Shown piece by piece: positions 1 through 7,861 of a stretch of DNA of 35,744 bases; positions within the stretch are counted from its first letter, which is position 1; each line of letters begins with the position of its first letter. The position numbers were made by a program, and so were the translations under genes. The DNA is from Blautia sp. OF03-15BH (GTDB lineage: Bacteria; Bacillota; Clostridia; Lachnospirales; Lachnospiraceae). The notes under the pieces were generated by a model, which had not been told where the DNA came from, searched no databases, and worked only from the letters and a program-made list of their open reading frames with translations. The DNA lies in contig NZ_QSCM01000025.1 of NCBI RefSeq assembly GCF_003463065.1, positions 1 to 35,744 of the forward strand. Direction: 5' to 3'.

Positions 1-162
1 TTTGTGCAATTCATCTCCCACCTGCAGAGGAAGGAGAATTCTTGCTATGTTATGTTAAATCCTTTGATCATCGTAAAACCCTCCCTGTTTTTCCACGGAA
101 TGATCCGGAAAATAGTTTTATATTGCCATGATAAAACTTTGCGTTTCCAGCTGCAATTCCTT

Positions 163-786
163 TTAAATAAAATATTCGATCGTATGTTCGCTGGTCAGCG
201 CCGTCCTTTCGTTGAACAACAGTACGGCTTCCCTCAGCTCGTAGGGGCCAAACGCATAAAAACTCAGGTTTTCTTTGTTGAAATAAGCTTCCGGTACTTT
301 CCGGTTGTAGGAAAAGGGGTGGTCCTGATCCACCTCGATGTCCGGATATTCTTTGAAGGGCTCCGGCTCGTAGTAAGGATCGAACATCAGGATCCTCTTG
401 TCTTCTATCCCTGTAAGAAGAACATAATGCTCTTCATCATAGTAGAGACGGACGACGGCCACACCGCCCCGGCGGAGTGCATCGTTGATCTGGCTCTCCT
501 GTCCCATGTAGACGCTTTTTCCGGAAAGATAACGGCTGGAAACAGGCAGCTTTGACACCTTGCCAAAGCCGTTCAGCCAGTTGCTGAGAAACATCATGGC
601 AGCCCGTGAGGTTCCGTTCCCTCCGGGCCGTCCTTCTTCATTGTAACAGTCCAAACAATAGATCATAATGTTTCTCACGAGCTCCGCCGGGAGATCCTCC
701 CGTTGAAAAAGATAGCTTAACGCATTTAAAACGGTCGTAGGACCACAATCAAATTCTGATACCTGATAATGAAGCGGATTCTTCAT
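163..786 (-). CDS. C39-like cysteine peptidase fold protein
   Basis: A 207-residue soluble protein with the layout of the papain-like C39 (bacteriocin-processing type) family. Visible are FDCGPT with candidate nucleophile Cys14, EEHYVLLTG with candidate His120, and MFDPYY with candidate Asp136. There is no ABC-transporter part, no signal peptide and no membrane segment, so it is the stand-alone, probably cytoplasmic version whose substrate is usually unknown. A GGAGG site lies just before the ATG. It is the last gene of the pot operon, 24 bp after the M20 peptidase gene. Downstream there is only a weak GTTTTAT/ATAAAAC hairpin as a possible terminator. Fold assignment is fairly sure; proteolytic activity is inferred from the triad alone. 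Confidence 0.72.
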   Translation of the reverse strand: MKNPLHYQVSEFDCGPTTVLNALSYLFQREDLPAELVRNIMIYCLDCYNEEGRPGGNGTSRAAMMFLSNWLNGFGKVSKLPVSSRYLSGKSVYMGQESQINDALRRGGVAVVRLYYDEEHYVLLTGIEDKRILMFDPYYEPEPFKEYPDIEVDQDHPFSYNRKVPEAYFNKENLSFYAFGPYELREAVLLFNERTALTSEHTIEYFI

Positions 787-810
787 CTCCCGCCCCTCCT
801 TCTTTCTGTC

Positions 811-1917
811 TTAACCTTCCAAAATCAGCGCTTCTACAAGAGACGCTCCCTTTTCCAGATCTTCCACCGTTGTGTATTCTCTGGTCGAATGTGCCTGATA
901 CATCCCACAGGACAGCACGATCCCGCGGATTCCATGCTCAGCGAAGGTATTGCAGTCACTTCCGCCAAAAGTTTCGGTCAGCTTTCCCGGAAGGCCAAGC
1001 TTATGTGCCGCACGGCGGAAATGCTTCACAGAAGCCTCTTCTTCTCCCGTATGATAAGCCACCAGATGGACGGAAACCTCAGACTCCAGAGACGCACCCT
1101 TTTTTTCTGCTTCCTCCAGAAAGATCCGCCGTACCGCTTCCATATAAGAAAGTGCTTTTTCATGACTGTAGCTCCGGATCTCACCTTCTACCGTACAGCT
1201 TTCCGGTACGATATTGGTGGCGGTTCCACCCCGGATGATGCCGATATTCAGCGTGGTATCCTCCTCCACATGTCCCTGCGGAAGTCTGGCAATGGCAAGG
1301 GCCGCCGCTGTCACTGCATGAATCCCTTTTTCCGGTTCAAAGCCTGCGTGCGCTGCTTTTCCATGGATCGTAAGCACAAAAGAGAGCAAGGACGGAGCCT
1401 GCACTGCAGCCGTTCCCACCGGACCGGAAAGATCCAGCACATAAGCCTCCTTTGCCCGGATCCTGGAAAAATCAAACACCCGGCTTCCTTTGGTATACAC
1501 TTCTTCGGCGATCGGGAACAATACCTCGATGTCCCGGTGCGGCTTTCCGGAAGCCAGTACCCGGCGGATCCCGCCCAGGATCTCCACTAGACCGGCCGCA
1601 TCATCTGCTCCCAGCACGGTCGTTCCATCTGATGTGATGACACCATCCTCATGAAAAACGGCTTTTTTTCTGATTCCCGGCTCCACCGTATCCATGTGGG
1701 CGGAAAAAAGAACGGGCTCCCCGGAAAGAGAGCCCTTCAGAAATCCATATACATTTCCTGCATTGCCGTCGTAATGGCTGCCTGCGTCATCCTCTTCCGT
1801 TTCAAACCCCAAAGCTTTCAGTTTTTCCTTCAGAAGATCTGCCATCCGGCGCTCACCGAAGCTTACGGAGTCCAGCTCCGTAAACCCGGCAAACTCTTCT
1901 AAAAGTTCGTTTCTCAC
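811..1917 (-). CDS. M20 family metallopeptidase (PepT-like)
   Basis: A 368-residue zinc-dependent M20 exopeptidase of the tripeptidase-T-like group. The metal-site motifs are in order: SAHMDT (His74, Asp76), LGADDAAG (Asp105, the bridging ligand), AEE (Glu138/Glu139), Asp162 and a C-terminal QAHS histidine. The dimerisation domain (GKAAHAGFEPEKG) sits in the middle. It is expected to cleave N-terminal residues from short peptides in the cytoplasm. The start is GTG at 1917, which overlaps the potD stop codon in a GTGA arrangement, so translation is probably coupled to the polyamine-binding protein. It was called as peptidase rather than deacylase from the PepT-like spacing of motifs; substrate remains unproven. 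Confidence 0.82.
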   Translation of the reverse strand: MRNELLEEFAGFTELDSVSFGERRMADLLKEKLKALGFETEEDDAGSHYDGNAGNVYGFLKGSLSGEPVLFSAHMDTVEPGIRKKAVFHEDGVITSDGTTVLGADDAAGLVEILGGIRRVLASGKPHRDIEVLFPIAEEVYTKGSRVFDFSRIRAKEAYVLDLSGPVGTAAVQAPSLLSFVLTIHGKAAHAGFEPEKGIHAVTAAALAIARLPQGHVEEDTTLNIGIIRGGTATNIVPESCTVEGEIRSYSHEKALSYMEAVRRIFLEEAEKKGASLESEVSVHLVAYHTGEEEASVKHFRRAAHKLGLPGKLTETFGGSDCNTFAEHGIRGIVLSCGMYQAHSTREYTTVEDLEKGASLVEALILEG

Positions 1918-2948
1918 TGTCCGCAGGCTGCCTTGAACTCTGTCCAGTTCTTGTTGTAGGCCTCGTCAGCCTCTGCGGATACGTTCTGGACGATCTCACC
2001 CTTGCTGACAGAATCCGGAACGACCAGATTCGGATCTACGAGATCATCTGCTGCCTTGATGGTGTTGTAATAACCGATATATTCCATGCATTTTGCTGCA
2101 TTTTCCGGCTCCAGAATGTAATTCAGGAACTGGTTTGCAGCCTCTTTATTCGGTGCTTCGGAAGGAACGAAAGCGCCCATGATACCAAAGCCAAGTCCTT
2201 CTTCCGGATAAACGACCTTCAGATCCGGATTTTCAGCCAGTACCTGCGTAACCTGAGAGGTATAGAGGAATGCCACAGAAGCCTCGCCATTGAGAAGGGA
2301 GTTCTGCGTGTTGTCATCCTGGATCAGACGGATATTCGGAGCCAGTTCCAGAAGCTTCTGGCCAGCTTCTTCGATGACACTGACATCCTCTTCATTCATG
2401 GATTTGCCCATGGAAAGAAGGGTAATACCGTTGATCACACGATAGTTGGCAGTGATGGCTACCTGATCCTTCAGTTCCTCATTCCAGAGATCGGAATAAC
2501 CTTTGATCTCAAAATCCACCATCTCCGGATCATAGACGATCAGCGGAATCCCTGCACCGTAAGGAACCGTATATTTATCATCCGGGTCATAGAACTGTCC
2601 CTGGTAAAGAGGATTGATATTTCCGAAGTTTGTGATGGCATCCTTATCGAGTTCGCTTACCAGCCCCTCATTCACTGCCTGCTCAATGATGTAATCATCC
2701 GCAACGACCACATCATAATCTCCGCCTTTTGCCTGAGAAAGCTTTTCCAGCATGGTTTCGTCCGTGTCAAAGTTGGAATAAACCACTTTTACACCGGTCT
2801 CTTCTTCGAAGCCGTCCAGGACTTCCTGCGGAAACATGTTTTCCCAGGTGAAAAGCACCAGTTCGTTGTCATCTGCCAGAGCACTCATTCCACATACGGA
2901 AAGAGCCGTCATGGCGGTCAGCATTGCTGCAAGCACACGTTTTTTCAT
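1914..2948 (-). CDS. potD: Spermidine/putrescine ABC transporter substrate-binding protein
   Basis: A 344-residue extracytoplasmic solute-binding protein for polyamine uptake. The N-terminus is a signal peptide (MKKR, then a hydrophobic stretch, then a small-residue region before ALADDNELVLF), and the mature part starts with the typical LVLFTWENMFPQEVLDGFEEETG pattern split across the family's first strand and helix. The frame is open further upstream to 3056, but that extension lies inside potC; the ATG at 2948 has GAGGAGG about 9 nt before it and begins exactly at the signal peptide. It follows potC by 26 bp. No obvious lipobox cysteine is present at the cleavage site, so lipid anchoring is uncertain, although a Cys occurs within the hydrophobic segment (VCGMSAL). 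Confidence 0.92.
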   Translation of the reverse strand: MKKRVLAAMLTAMTALSVCGMSALADDNELVLFTWENMFPQEVLDGFEEETGVKVVYSNFDTDETMLEKLSQAKGGDYDVVVADDYIIEQAVNEGLVSELDKDAITNFGNINPLYQGQFYDPDDKYTVPYGAGIPLIVYDPEMVDFEIKGYSDLWNEELKDQVAITANYRVINGITLLSMGKSMNEEDVSVIEEAGQKLLELAPNIRLIQDDNTQNSLLNGEASVAFLYTSQVTQVLAENPDLKVVYPEEGLGFGIMGAFVPSEAPNKEAANQFLNYILEPENAAKCMEYIGYYNTIKAADDLVDPNLVVPDSVSKGEIVQNVSAEADEAYNKNWTEFKAACGQ

Positions 2949-2974
2949 TTCATTTTCCTCCTCATTTTCACTTT

Positions 2975-3760
2975 CTATCTTGAACCTCTGCTCTTTTTCT
3001 GAAAGAGAGAGGAGACAAGCTCTACCAGGATCACGGCTGTCAGGATCACCGTACAAAGGGCATTGATCTCCGGTGTTACGCCGGTTTTCAGCTGTGTATA
3101 CACTTTGATGGGCAAGGTGGACAGCTTCGGTCCGTTTACAAAGATACTGATGACCACATCGTCAAAGGACATGGCAAAGGCCAGCAGACAGCCGGACAGG
3201 ACAGCCGGCATGATCAGCGGCAGGGTGATGTCCCAGAAAATCCTTCGAGGGGAAGCTCCGAGATCCATAGCCGCCTCTTCCAGGGATTTATCGATTCCCA
3301 CCAGTCTCGCCTTTACCATCATATATACATAAGGGATACAAAATGCGGAATGCGCCAAAACCAGAGTCAGCATACCAAACGGCAGGTTCAAAAGAGAGAA
3401 AAAGGCCATAAACACCATACCGAGGATGATCTCCGGCACCATGATCGGCACCGTGGAAAGATACTCCATCATTCCCTTACTTTTATAATTTACCCGCGCC
3501 ATTCCGATCGCGCCCAGCGTTCCGATAACGGCAGCCACCAGACAGCTCACCACTCCCAGGATCAGGCTGTTTTTCAGAGCCGCGATCAGAGCCGCATCCT
3601 GAAAAAGCTTCTGATACCAGCTCAGGGTAAAGCCCTTCCAGGAAACCGTCAGTTTCGAATCGTTAAAGGAAAAGATCACCACCATCACCAGCGGCAGATA
3701 TGTGATCGCCATGACAACCGCCAGATACAGATGGGAAAACCTGAATTTTTTCTTTTTCAT
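2975..3760 (-). CDS. potC: Spermidine/putrescine ABC transporter permease PotC
   Basis: A 261-residue inner-membrane permease with about six hydrophobic helices. The cytoplasmic EAA loop that docks the ATPase is visible as EEAAMDLGASPRRIFWDITLPLIMPAVLSG. It forms the translocation pore together with PotB. Its ATG overlaps the potB stop by one base (TGATG), so the two subunits are translationally coupled. The length is normal for PotC, and the C-terminus (SLFQKKSRGSR) ends 26 bp before potD. Confidence 0.95.
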   Translation of the reverse strand: MKKKKFRFSHLYLAVVMAITYLPLVMVVIFSFNDSKLTVSWKGFTLSWYQKLFQDAALIAALKNSLILGVVSCLVAAVIGTLGAIGMARVNYKSKGMMEYLSTVPIMVPEIILGMVFMAFFSLLNLPFGMLTLVLAHSAFCIPYVYMMVKARLVGIDKSLEEAAMDLGASPRRIFWDITLPLIMPAVLSGCLLAFAMSFDDVVISIFVNGPKLSTLPIKVYTQLKTGVTPEINALCTVILTAVILVELVSSLFQKKSRGSR

Positions 3761-4614
3761 CAGAACAGTCCCTCCAGATCTTTTACATGGGTGATCTTCC
3801 GGTAAAAGAAGATCATCAGGCTGGTGAGCACCGTCAGGATCACAGCCAGAGCCGCCGCAAAGGGCCAGTTGCTTCCACGGGTCAGCTGATCCTGGATCAG
3901 ACTTCCCACCAGAACGATCTTATTTCCTCCCAGGATATCGGCGATAAAGAAAAGCCCCATCGAAGGAATAAAGGTCAGGATCACGCCGGAAAGAAGACCC
4001 GGCAGAGTCAGTTTCAGAGTCACGGTAAGGAAGGCTTTCAAAGGAGAAGCACCAAGGTCTCTCGCAGCCTCCACCAGATCCCAGTCCATTTTTTCCACGC
4101 TGGAATAAACAGCAAGGATCATAAAAGGCAGAAGTGCATAGATCATGCCGACGACCACTGCCGGATAACTGTAGAGCAGCTTCAGCGGTTTATCGATCAG
4201 TCCCAGTGCCTTTAAAACTCCATTCAGGATCCCTTTTGCCTGAAGAATGATGATCCAGCCGTAAAGACGGATCAGGGAACTGGTCCAGAACGGTACCATG
4301 ATCAGGAACATCATGCGTTTTTTGCCTTTTTCGGAAAGCTTTGCCATAAAATATCCAAACGGATAACCAATGAGTGTTACCAGGATCGTTGTGGTAAAGG
4401 CCAGCTGAAAGGACTGTGCAAAACACTGCAGATAAACAGAATCCGTCATTTTCCGGTAATTATCCAGGGTAAAGATCCAGCGGAAGCCATAACCGTCACC
4501 ATTGTTCGTGGCAAAGCTCACAGCTACCATATAGATCATGGGACCCAGCACAAAAAGCAATGTAAACAGATAGAGCGGTGCGACCAGAAGTCCCCATTTG
4601 TTTTTCTTTTTCAT
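3760..4614 (-). CDS. potB: Spermidine/putrescine ABC transporter permease PotB
   Basis: A 284-residue membrane permease, partner of PotC. It has a hydrophobic first helix after MKKKNKWGLL and the EAA loop VEAARDLGASPLKAFLTVTLKLTLPGLLSG. The frame is open upstream to 4707, but that part is antisense-like sequence inside potA. The ATG at 4614 is chosen because GGAGG, lying in the last codons of potA, sits about 9 nt before it, and because it gives the usual N-terminus. Only 4 bp separate it from the potA stop. Confidence 0.94.
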   Translation of the reverse strand: MKKKNKWGLLVAPLYLFTLLFVLGPMIYMVAVSFATNNGDGYGFRWIFTLDNYRKMTDSVYLQCFAQSFQLAFTTTILVTLIGYPFGYFMAKLSEKGKKRMMFLIMVPFWTSSLIRLYGWIIILQAKGILNGVLKALGLIDKPLKLLYSYPAVVVGMIYALLPFMILAVYSSVEKMDWDLVEAARDLGASPLKAFLTVTLKLTLPGLLSGVILTFIPSMGLFFIADILGGNKIVLVGSLIQDQLTRGSNWPFAAALAVILTVLTSLMIFFYRKITHVKDLEGLF

Positions 4615-4618
4615 CCCG

Positions 4619-5716
4619 TCAGGCCTCCATATCCACAAAAACTGCCTGTTCCGGCTCCCATTCCAGATACACCTGATCTCCGATGTCATAATCGAAGTTG
4701 ATGCCATGGCGGCTTACCACCACTTCATCTCCGTCATGGAGTTTCACCACGATCCGGAGCATACCGCCCACAAAGGTTTTCTCCACGATGCTTCCGGTAA
4801 GACTGCAGGCACTCTTCGGCTCTCTCCAGACACTGATCTGCTCGCTGCGGACAGCCAGTGTTTCTTCGTCACCTTTGGAGACAAAGAATTTCTCTCTGTT
4901 ACAGACCATGGTGCCGGAGGAATTCCGAAGCACCACCGTTTCTCCGTCGATGTCTTCCACTGTTCCTTTCAGTACATTGGCAGAGCCCACAAAAGAAGCC
5001 ACATAGCTGGTCTTCGGATGATCGTAGATCTCCGATGGACTTCCGATCTGTTCAAACCGGCCATCCCGCATGACCACAATGGTATCTGACATATTGATGG
5101 CTTCTTCCTGGTCATGTGTGATATAAATAAAGGTAATGCCCAGCTTTTTCTGCAGCCGTTTCAGTTCATGCTGCATCTGCCGGCGAAGCTGCAGGTCCAG
5201 GGCTCCCAGCGGTTCATCCAGAAGAAGCACCTTCGGATTGTTGATCAGGGCTCTTGCAATGGCTACCCGCTGCTTCTGGCCTCCGCTCATTTCGGAAGGC
5301 ATTCTCTTTTCAAAGCCCTGAAGCTGCACCAGCTCCAGCATCTCGTTTACCCGTTTTCGGATCTCGGCCTTTCCCACCTTCTTGATCTTCAGACCGTAAC
5401 CGATGTTATCAGCCACATTCATATGAGGGAACAGGGCGTAATTCTGAAAGACGGTGTTGACGTTCCGCTTTTCCGGTCCGTCGCCCTTCACGTCCCGTCC
5501 TTCCAGAAGTACTTCGCCCTCATCCGGACTCTCCAGACCTGCGATGATACGGAGTGTGGTGGTCTTGCCACAGCCGGATGAGCCCAAAAGCGTCAGAAAC
5601 TCTCCCGCTTTGACAGAAAGATTGATTCCTTTTAAGACAGGTACCTCTCCAAAGGTCTTCTTTATATTTTTCAATTCCAGTACCACTGGTTTTTCTCTGT
5701 AGCTTTCTTCTTCCAT
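4619..5716 (-). CDS. potA: Spermidine/putrescine ABC transporter ATP-binding protein
   Basis: A 365-residue ABC ATPase that energises the PotBC pore. Walker A is GSSGCGKTT (about 45-53), the signature is MSGGQKQR (about 143-150; Met replaces the usual Leu), Walker B is VLLLDEP (about 163-169), and the switch histidine is in YITHDQEE. The C-terminal third (about 250-365) is the TOBE-type regulatory domain typical of PotA/MalK-like ATPases. First gene of the potABCD-M20-C39 operon; an AGGAAGG site precedes its ATG and a consensus promoter lies 60 bp upstream. Confidence 0.95.
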   Translation of the reverse strand: MEEESYREKPVVLELKNIKKTFGEVPVLKGINLSVKAGEFLTLLGSSGCGKTTTLRIIAGLESPDEGEVLLEGRDVKGDGPEKRNVNTVFQNYALFPHMNVADNIGYGLKIKKVGKAEIRKRVNEMLELVQLQGFEKRMPSEMSGGQKQRVAIARALINNPKVLLLDEPLGALDLQLRRQMQHELKRLQKKLGITFIYITHDQEEAINMSDTIVVMRDGRFEQIGSPSEIYDHPKTSYVASFVGSANVLKGTVEDIDGETVVLRNSSGTMVCNREKFFVSKGDEETLAVRSEQISVWREPKSACSLTGSIVEKTFVGGMLRIVVKLHDGDEVVVSRHGINFDYDIGDQVYLEWEPEQAVFVDMEA

Positions 5717-5775
5717 TTTCTTCCTTCCTGAAAAAATCCATCCTGCGGACAGATTTTCCTACTGATTTAGTGGGT

Positions 5776-5804
5776 ATTCTATCATCTGCATTTTCCTGTG
5801 TCAA
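5776..5804 (-). promoter_or_regulatory. Sigma-A promoter of the pot operon
   Basis: On the minus strand TTGACA (5804-5799) is followed after exactly 17 nt by TAGAAT (5781-5776). It lies 60 bp upstream of the potA start, between potA and the terminator of the ABC exporter operon. No convincing operator dyad was seen around it. Confidence 0.85.
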
Positions 5805-5874
5805 GTTTCTTTCTATTGAAATCTCCTATCAACAGCTATAGGAAAAAGCTTTCTCCGAACTTTACTCCAGATAC

Positions 5875-5909
5875 AGAAAAATCCCTGCCAGCGCCGGAAA
5901 CGCTGACAG
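5875..5909 (-). terminator. Rho-independent terminator of the ABC exporter operon
   Basis: On the minus strand a 9-bp stem CTGTCAGCG/CGCTGGCAG (one G-T pair) with a 7-nt loop is followed by GGATTTTTCTG. It lies about 70 bp after the stop of the exporter gene that ends at 5978 and insulates it from the pot promoter. Confidence 0.82.
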
Positions 5910-5977
5910 AGACTTCATTGTCCCGAACATACTGAGTTCGGAGGTATTATATCTTATTTATTTTACATTGTAAAGCG

Positions 5978-7861
5978 TTACTTTATCAAGTTTTCCTTGT
6001 GATACTGCAATGTGTACAGCTGATAGTAGCTTCCATGAGCTGCCAGAAGCTCCTGATGATTTCCCTGCTCCAGAATTTTTCCTTTGGAGAGGACAATGAT
6101 GTTGTCGGCATGCTGGATCGTGGACAAACGATGTGCCACGATAAGCATGGTTCCGATATTTCTCATTTTTTCCAGGGAATCCTGGATCAAAAGCTCGGTC
6201 TCCGTATCGATATTTGCCGTTGCCTCGTCAAGGATCATGACCGCCGGCTCATGGATGATGGTCCGGGCAAAGGAAAGGAGCTGACGCTGTCCTGCGGAAA
6301 AGTTATTTCCCCTCTCCCTGACTTCCTCATCCAGTCCGTGATCCAGACGGTTGATAAAATGATCTGCGTTTACATAACGGCAGACTTCTTGGATCCGTTC
6401 ATCGGAAATCCCTTCTTCCCGAAGGACAATATTGCTCCGGATCGTACCGGAAAACAGAAAGACATCCTGAAGCATCTGACCGAAGTGTTTCCGAAGAGAA
6501 GAAATCTTGATCTTCCGTATATCGATGCCGTCAATGAGGATCTGTCCCTTCTGAAACTCATAATTCCGGCAGATCAGCGCCAGGATTGTTGTCTTTCCGG
6601 AACCGGTGGAACCGACAAAGGCTACGGTCTCTTTGGGGGCCACATGGAAGGAAACGCCCTTCAGTACCCATTCTCCCGGCACATAGCTGAACCATACGTC
6701 TTTGAACTCGATCTCGCCCCGAACCTCGGTAAGTTCCACGGCATCCTCGGCATCCACCAGCTTGATGGGAAGATCAAGGATGGAAAATACTTTTTCTGCG
6801 GAAGCAAACGCGGACTGAAGCCAGTTGAACTGCTCCGCCAGGTTCTGGATCGGGTCAAAAAATCTGGAAATGTACATATAAAACGTAACAATGGTTCCGC
6901 TGGTCAGCGTCTGGCCCAGAAAGCTGGTGTTTTCAATATAGCCTTTTCCACCCAGATAGAGCAGGCAGAGCACCGAGCTGATGTAAAGCATATATACCAG
7001 CGGGCGGAAAACGCCAAACACAAAGATCTGTTCCCTCTTGGCTTTTCCCAAGGCATTGCTTCTGGCTGTGAATTCTTTCTTTTTGATGTCTTCCCGGTTA
7101 AAGATCTGTGTGATCTTGATACCGGAGAGGTTCTCAGACAGATAAGTATTGATATCTGTCGTGCAGTCTTTTACCTTACGGTGCGCTTTTCTCGTAAATT
7201 TTCGAAAGATCACAGAGAAAAGAATGATGAATGGCACGAAACAAAGCACCATCAGTGTCAATTCCACGTTTAAAAGCAGCATGGCCGCCAAAATACCGAA
7301 GATCACAAAAAAGTTCTTCACGAGATTCACCAGAAGATTGGTAAACATCAGGGAAATGGCATTGGTGTCATTGGTTGTCCGTGTCACCAGCTTTCCGACT
7401 GGGATCTCATTGAGCTGTTCCTGAGAAAGCGCCTCAATATGCGTAAACAGATCTTCTCTCATGGATGAGATGATCTTCTGCCCTGTTTTCTGCAGGATGA
7501 TCGCCTGAAGATAAGAACAGCCCATGGAAACCAGAAGGATCGCCGCATAGGCAGCCACATAGAGGAACAATGTTTTCAGTGGGAAATCACCAACCACCAG
7601 TTCCTCGATCTCACCCACGATCAGCGGTGAGATAATACTGTAGGCAATGGAAAAGACCATCAGACATCCGACAAAGACAAACTCTTTTCGGTAAGGCGCC
7701 GCGTACTTCATCAGACGCTTCATGATCTCGCCGTCTTTCATGTTCCGCTCAAAACCCATGCTCTCTTTTTTGTCCTTTACCAGACCATAGGCGATGAGAA
7801 GAATGAGAGAGATCGTACCGATGATGCCTCCAATCAGCAAAAGCGGATAATATTTATGCAT
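5978..7861 (-). CDS. ABC exporter half-transporter, catalytic subunit of heterodimer
   Basis: A type IV ABC exporter half: transmembrane domain (about residues 50-350) then nucleotide-binding domain (about 370-610). There is an extra N-terminal hydrophobic helix (YYPLLLIGGIIGTISLILLIAYG) beyond the usual six. Walker A is GSTGSGKTT and Walker B is VMILDEATANID with the catalytic Glu intact. The signature is the unusual FSAGQ instead of LSGGQ. It pairs with the upstream gene as a heterodimer of the BmrCD/LmrCD type, which export drugs or lipids; substrate unknown. The ATG at 7861 is preferred over the in-frame GTG at 7870 because GAGGG is about 8 nt before the ATG but abuts the GTG. It overlaps its partner gene by 8 bp. 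Confidence 0.88.
   Translation of the reverse strand: MHKYYPLLLIGGIIGTISLILLIAYGLVKDKKESMGFERNMKDGEIMKRLMKYAAPYRKEFVFVGCLMVFSIAYSIISPLIVGEIEELVVGDFPLKTLFLYVAAYAAILLVSMGCSYLQAIILQKTGQKIISSMREDLFTHIEALSQEQLNEIPVGKLVTRTTNDTNAISLMFTNLLVNLVKNFFVIFGILAAMLLLNVELTLMVLCFVPFIILFSVIFRKFTRKAHRKVKDCTTDINTYLSENLSGIKITQIFNREDIKKKEFTARSNALGKAKREQIFVFGVFRPLVYMLYISSVLCLLYLGGKGYIENTSFLGQTLTSGTIVTFYMYISRFFDPIQNLAEQFNWLQSAFASAEKVFSILDLPIKLVDAEDAVELTEVRGEIEFKDVWFSYVPGEWVLKGVSFHVAPKETVAFVGSTGSGKTTILALICRNYEFQKGQILIDGIDIRKIKISSLRKHFGQMLQDVFLFSGTIRSNIVLREEGISDERIQEVCRYVNADHFINRLDHGLDEEVRERGNNFSAGQRQLLSFARTIIHEPAVMILDEATANIDTETELLIQDSLEKMRNIGTMLIVAHRLSTIQHADNIIVLSKGKILEQGNHQELLAAHGSYYQLYTLQYHKENLIK

Noticed and set aside
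4..555. Plus-strand 183-codon frame
   Set aside because: It is antisense to the C39-like gene, has no ribosome site and no family features.
2949..3056. N-terminal extension of potD
   Set aside because: Lies within potC; the signal peptide and ribosome site place the start at 2948.
4615..4707. N-terminal extension of potB
   Set aside because: Lies within potA; GGAGG at the potA end fixes the start at 4614.
5999..7273. Plus-strand frame of 424 codons
   Set aside because: Antisense shadow of the second ABC exporter gene.
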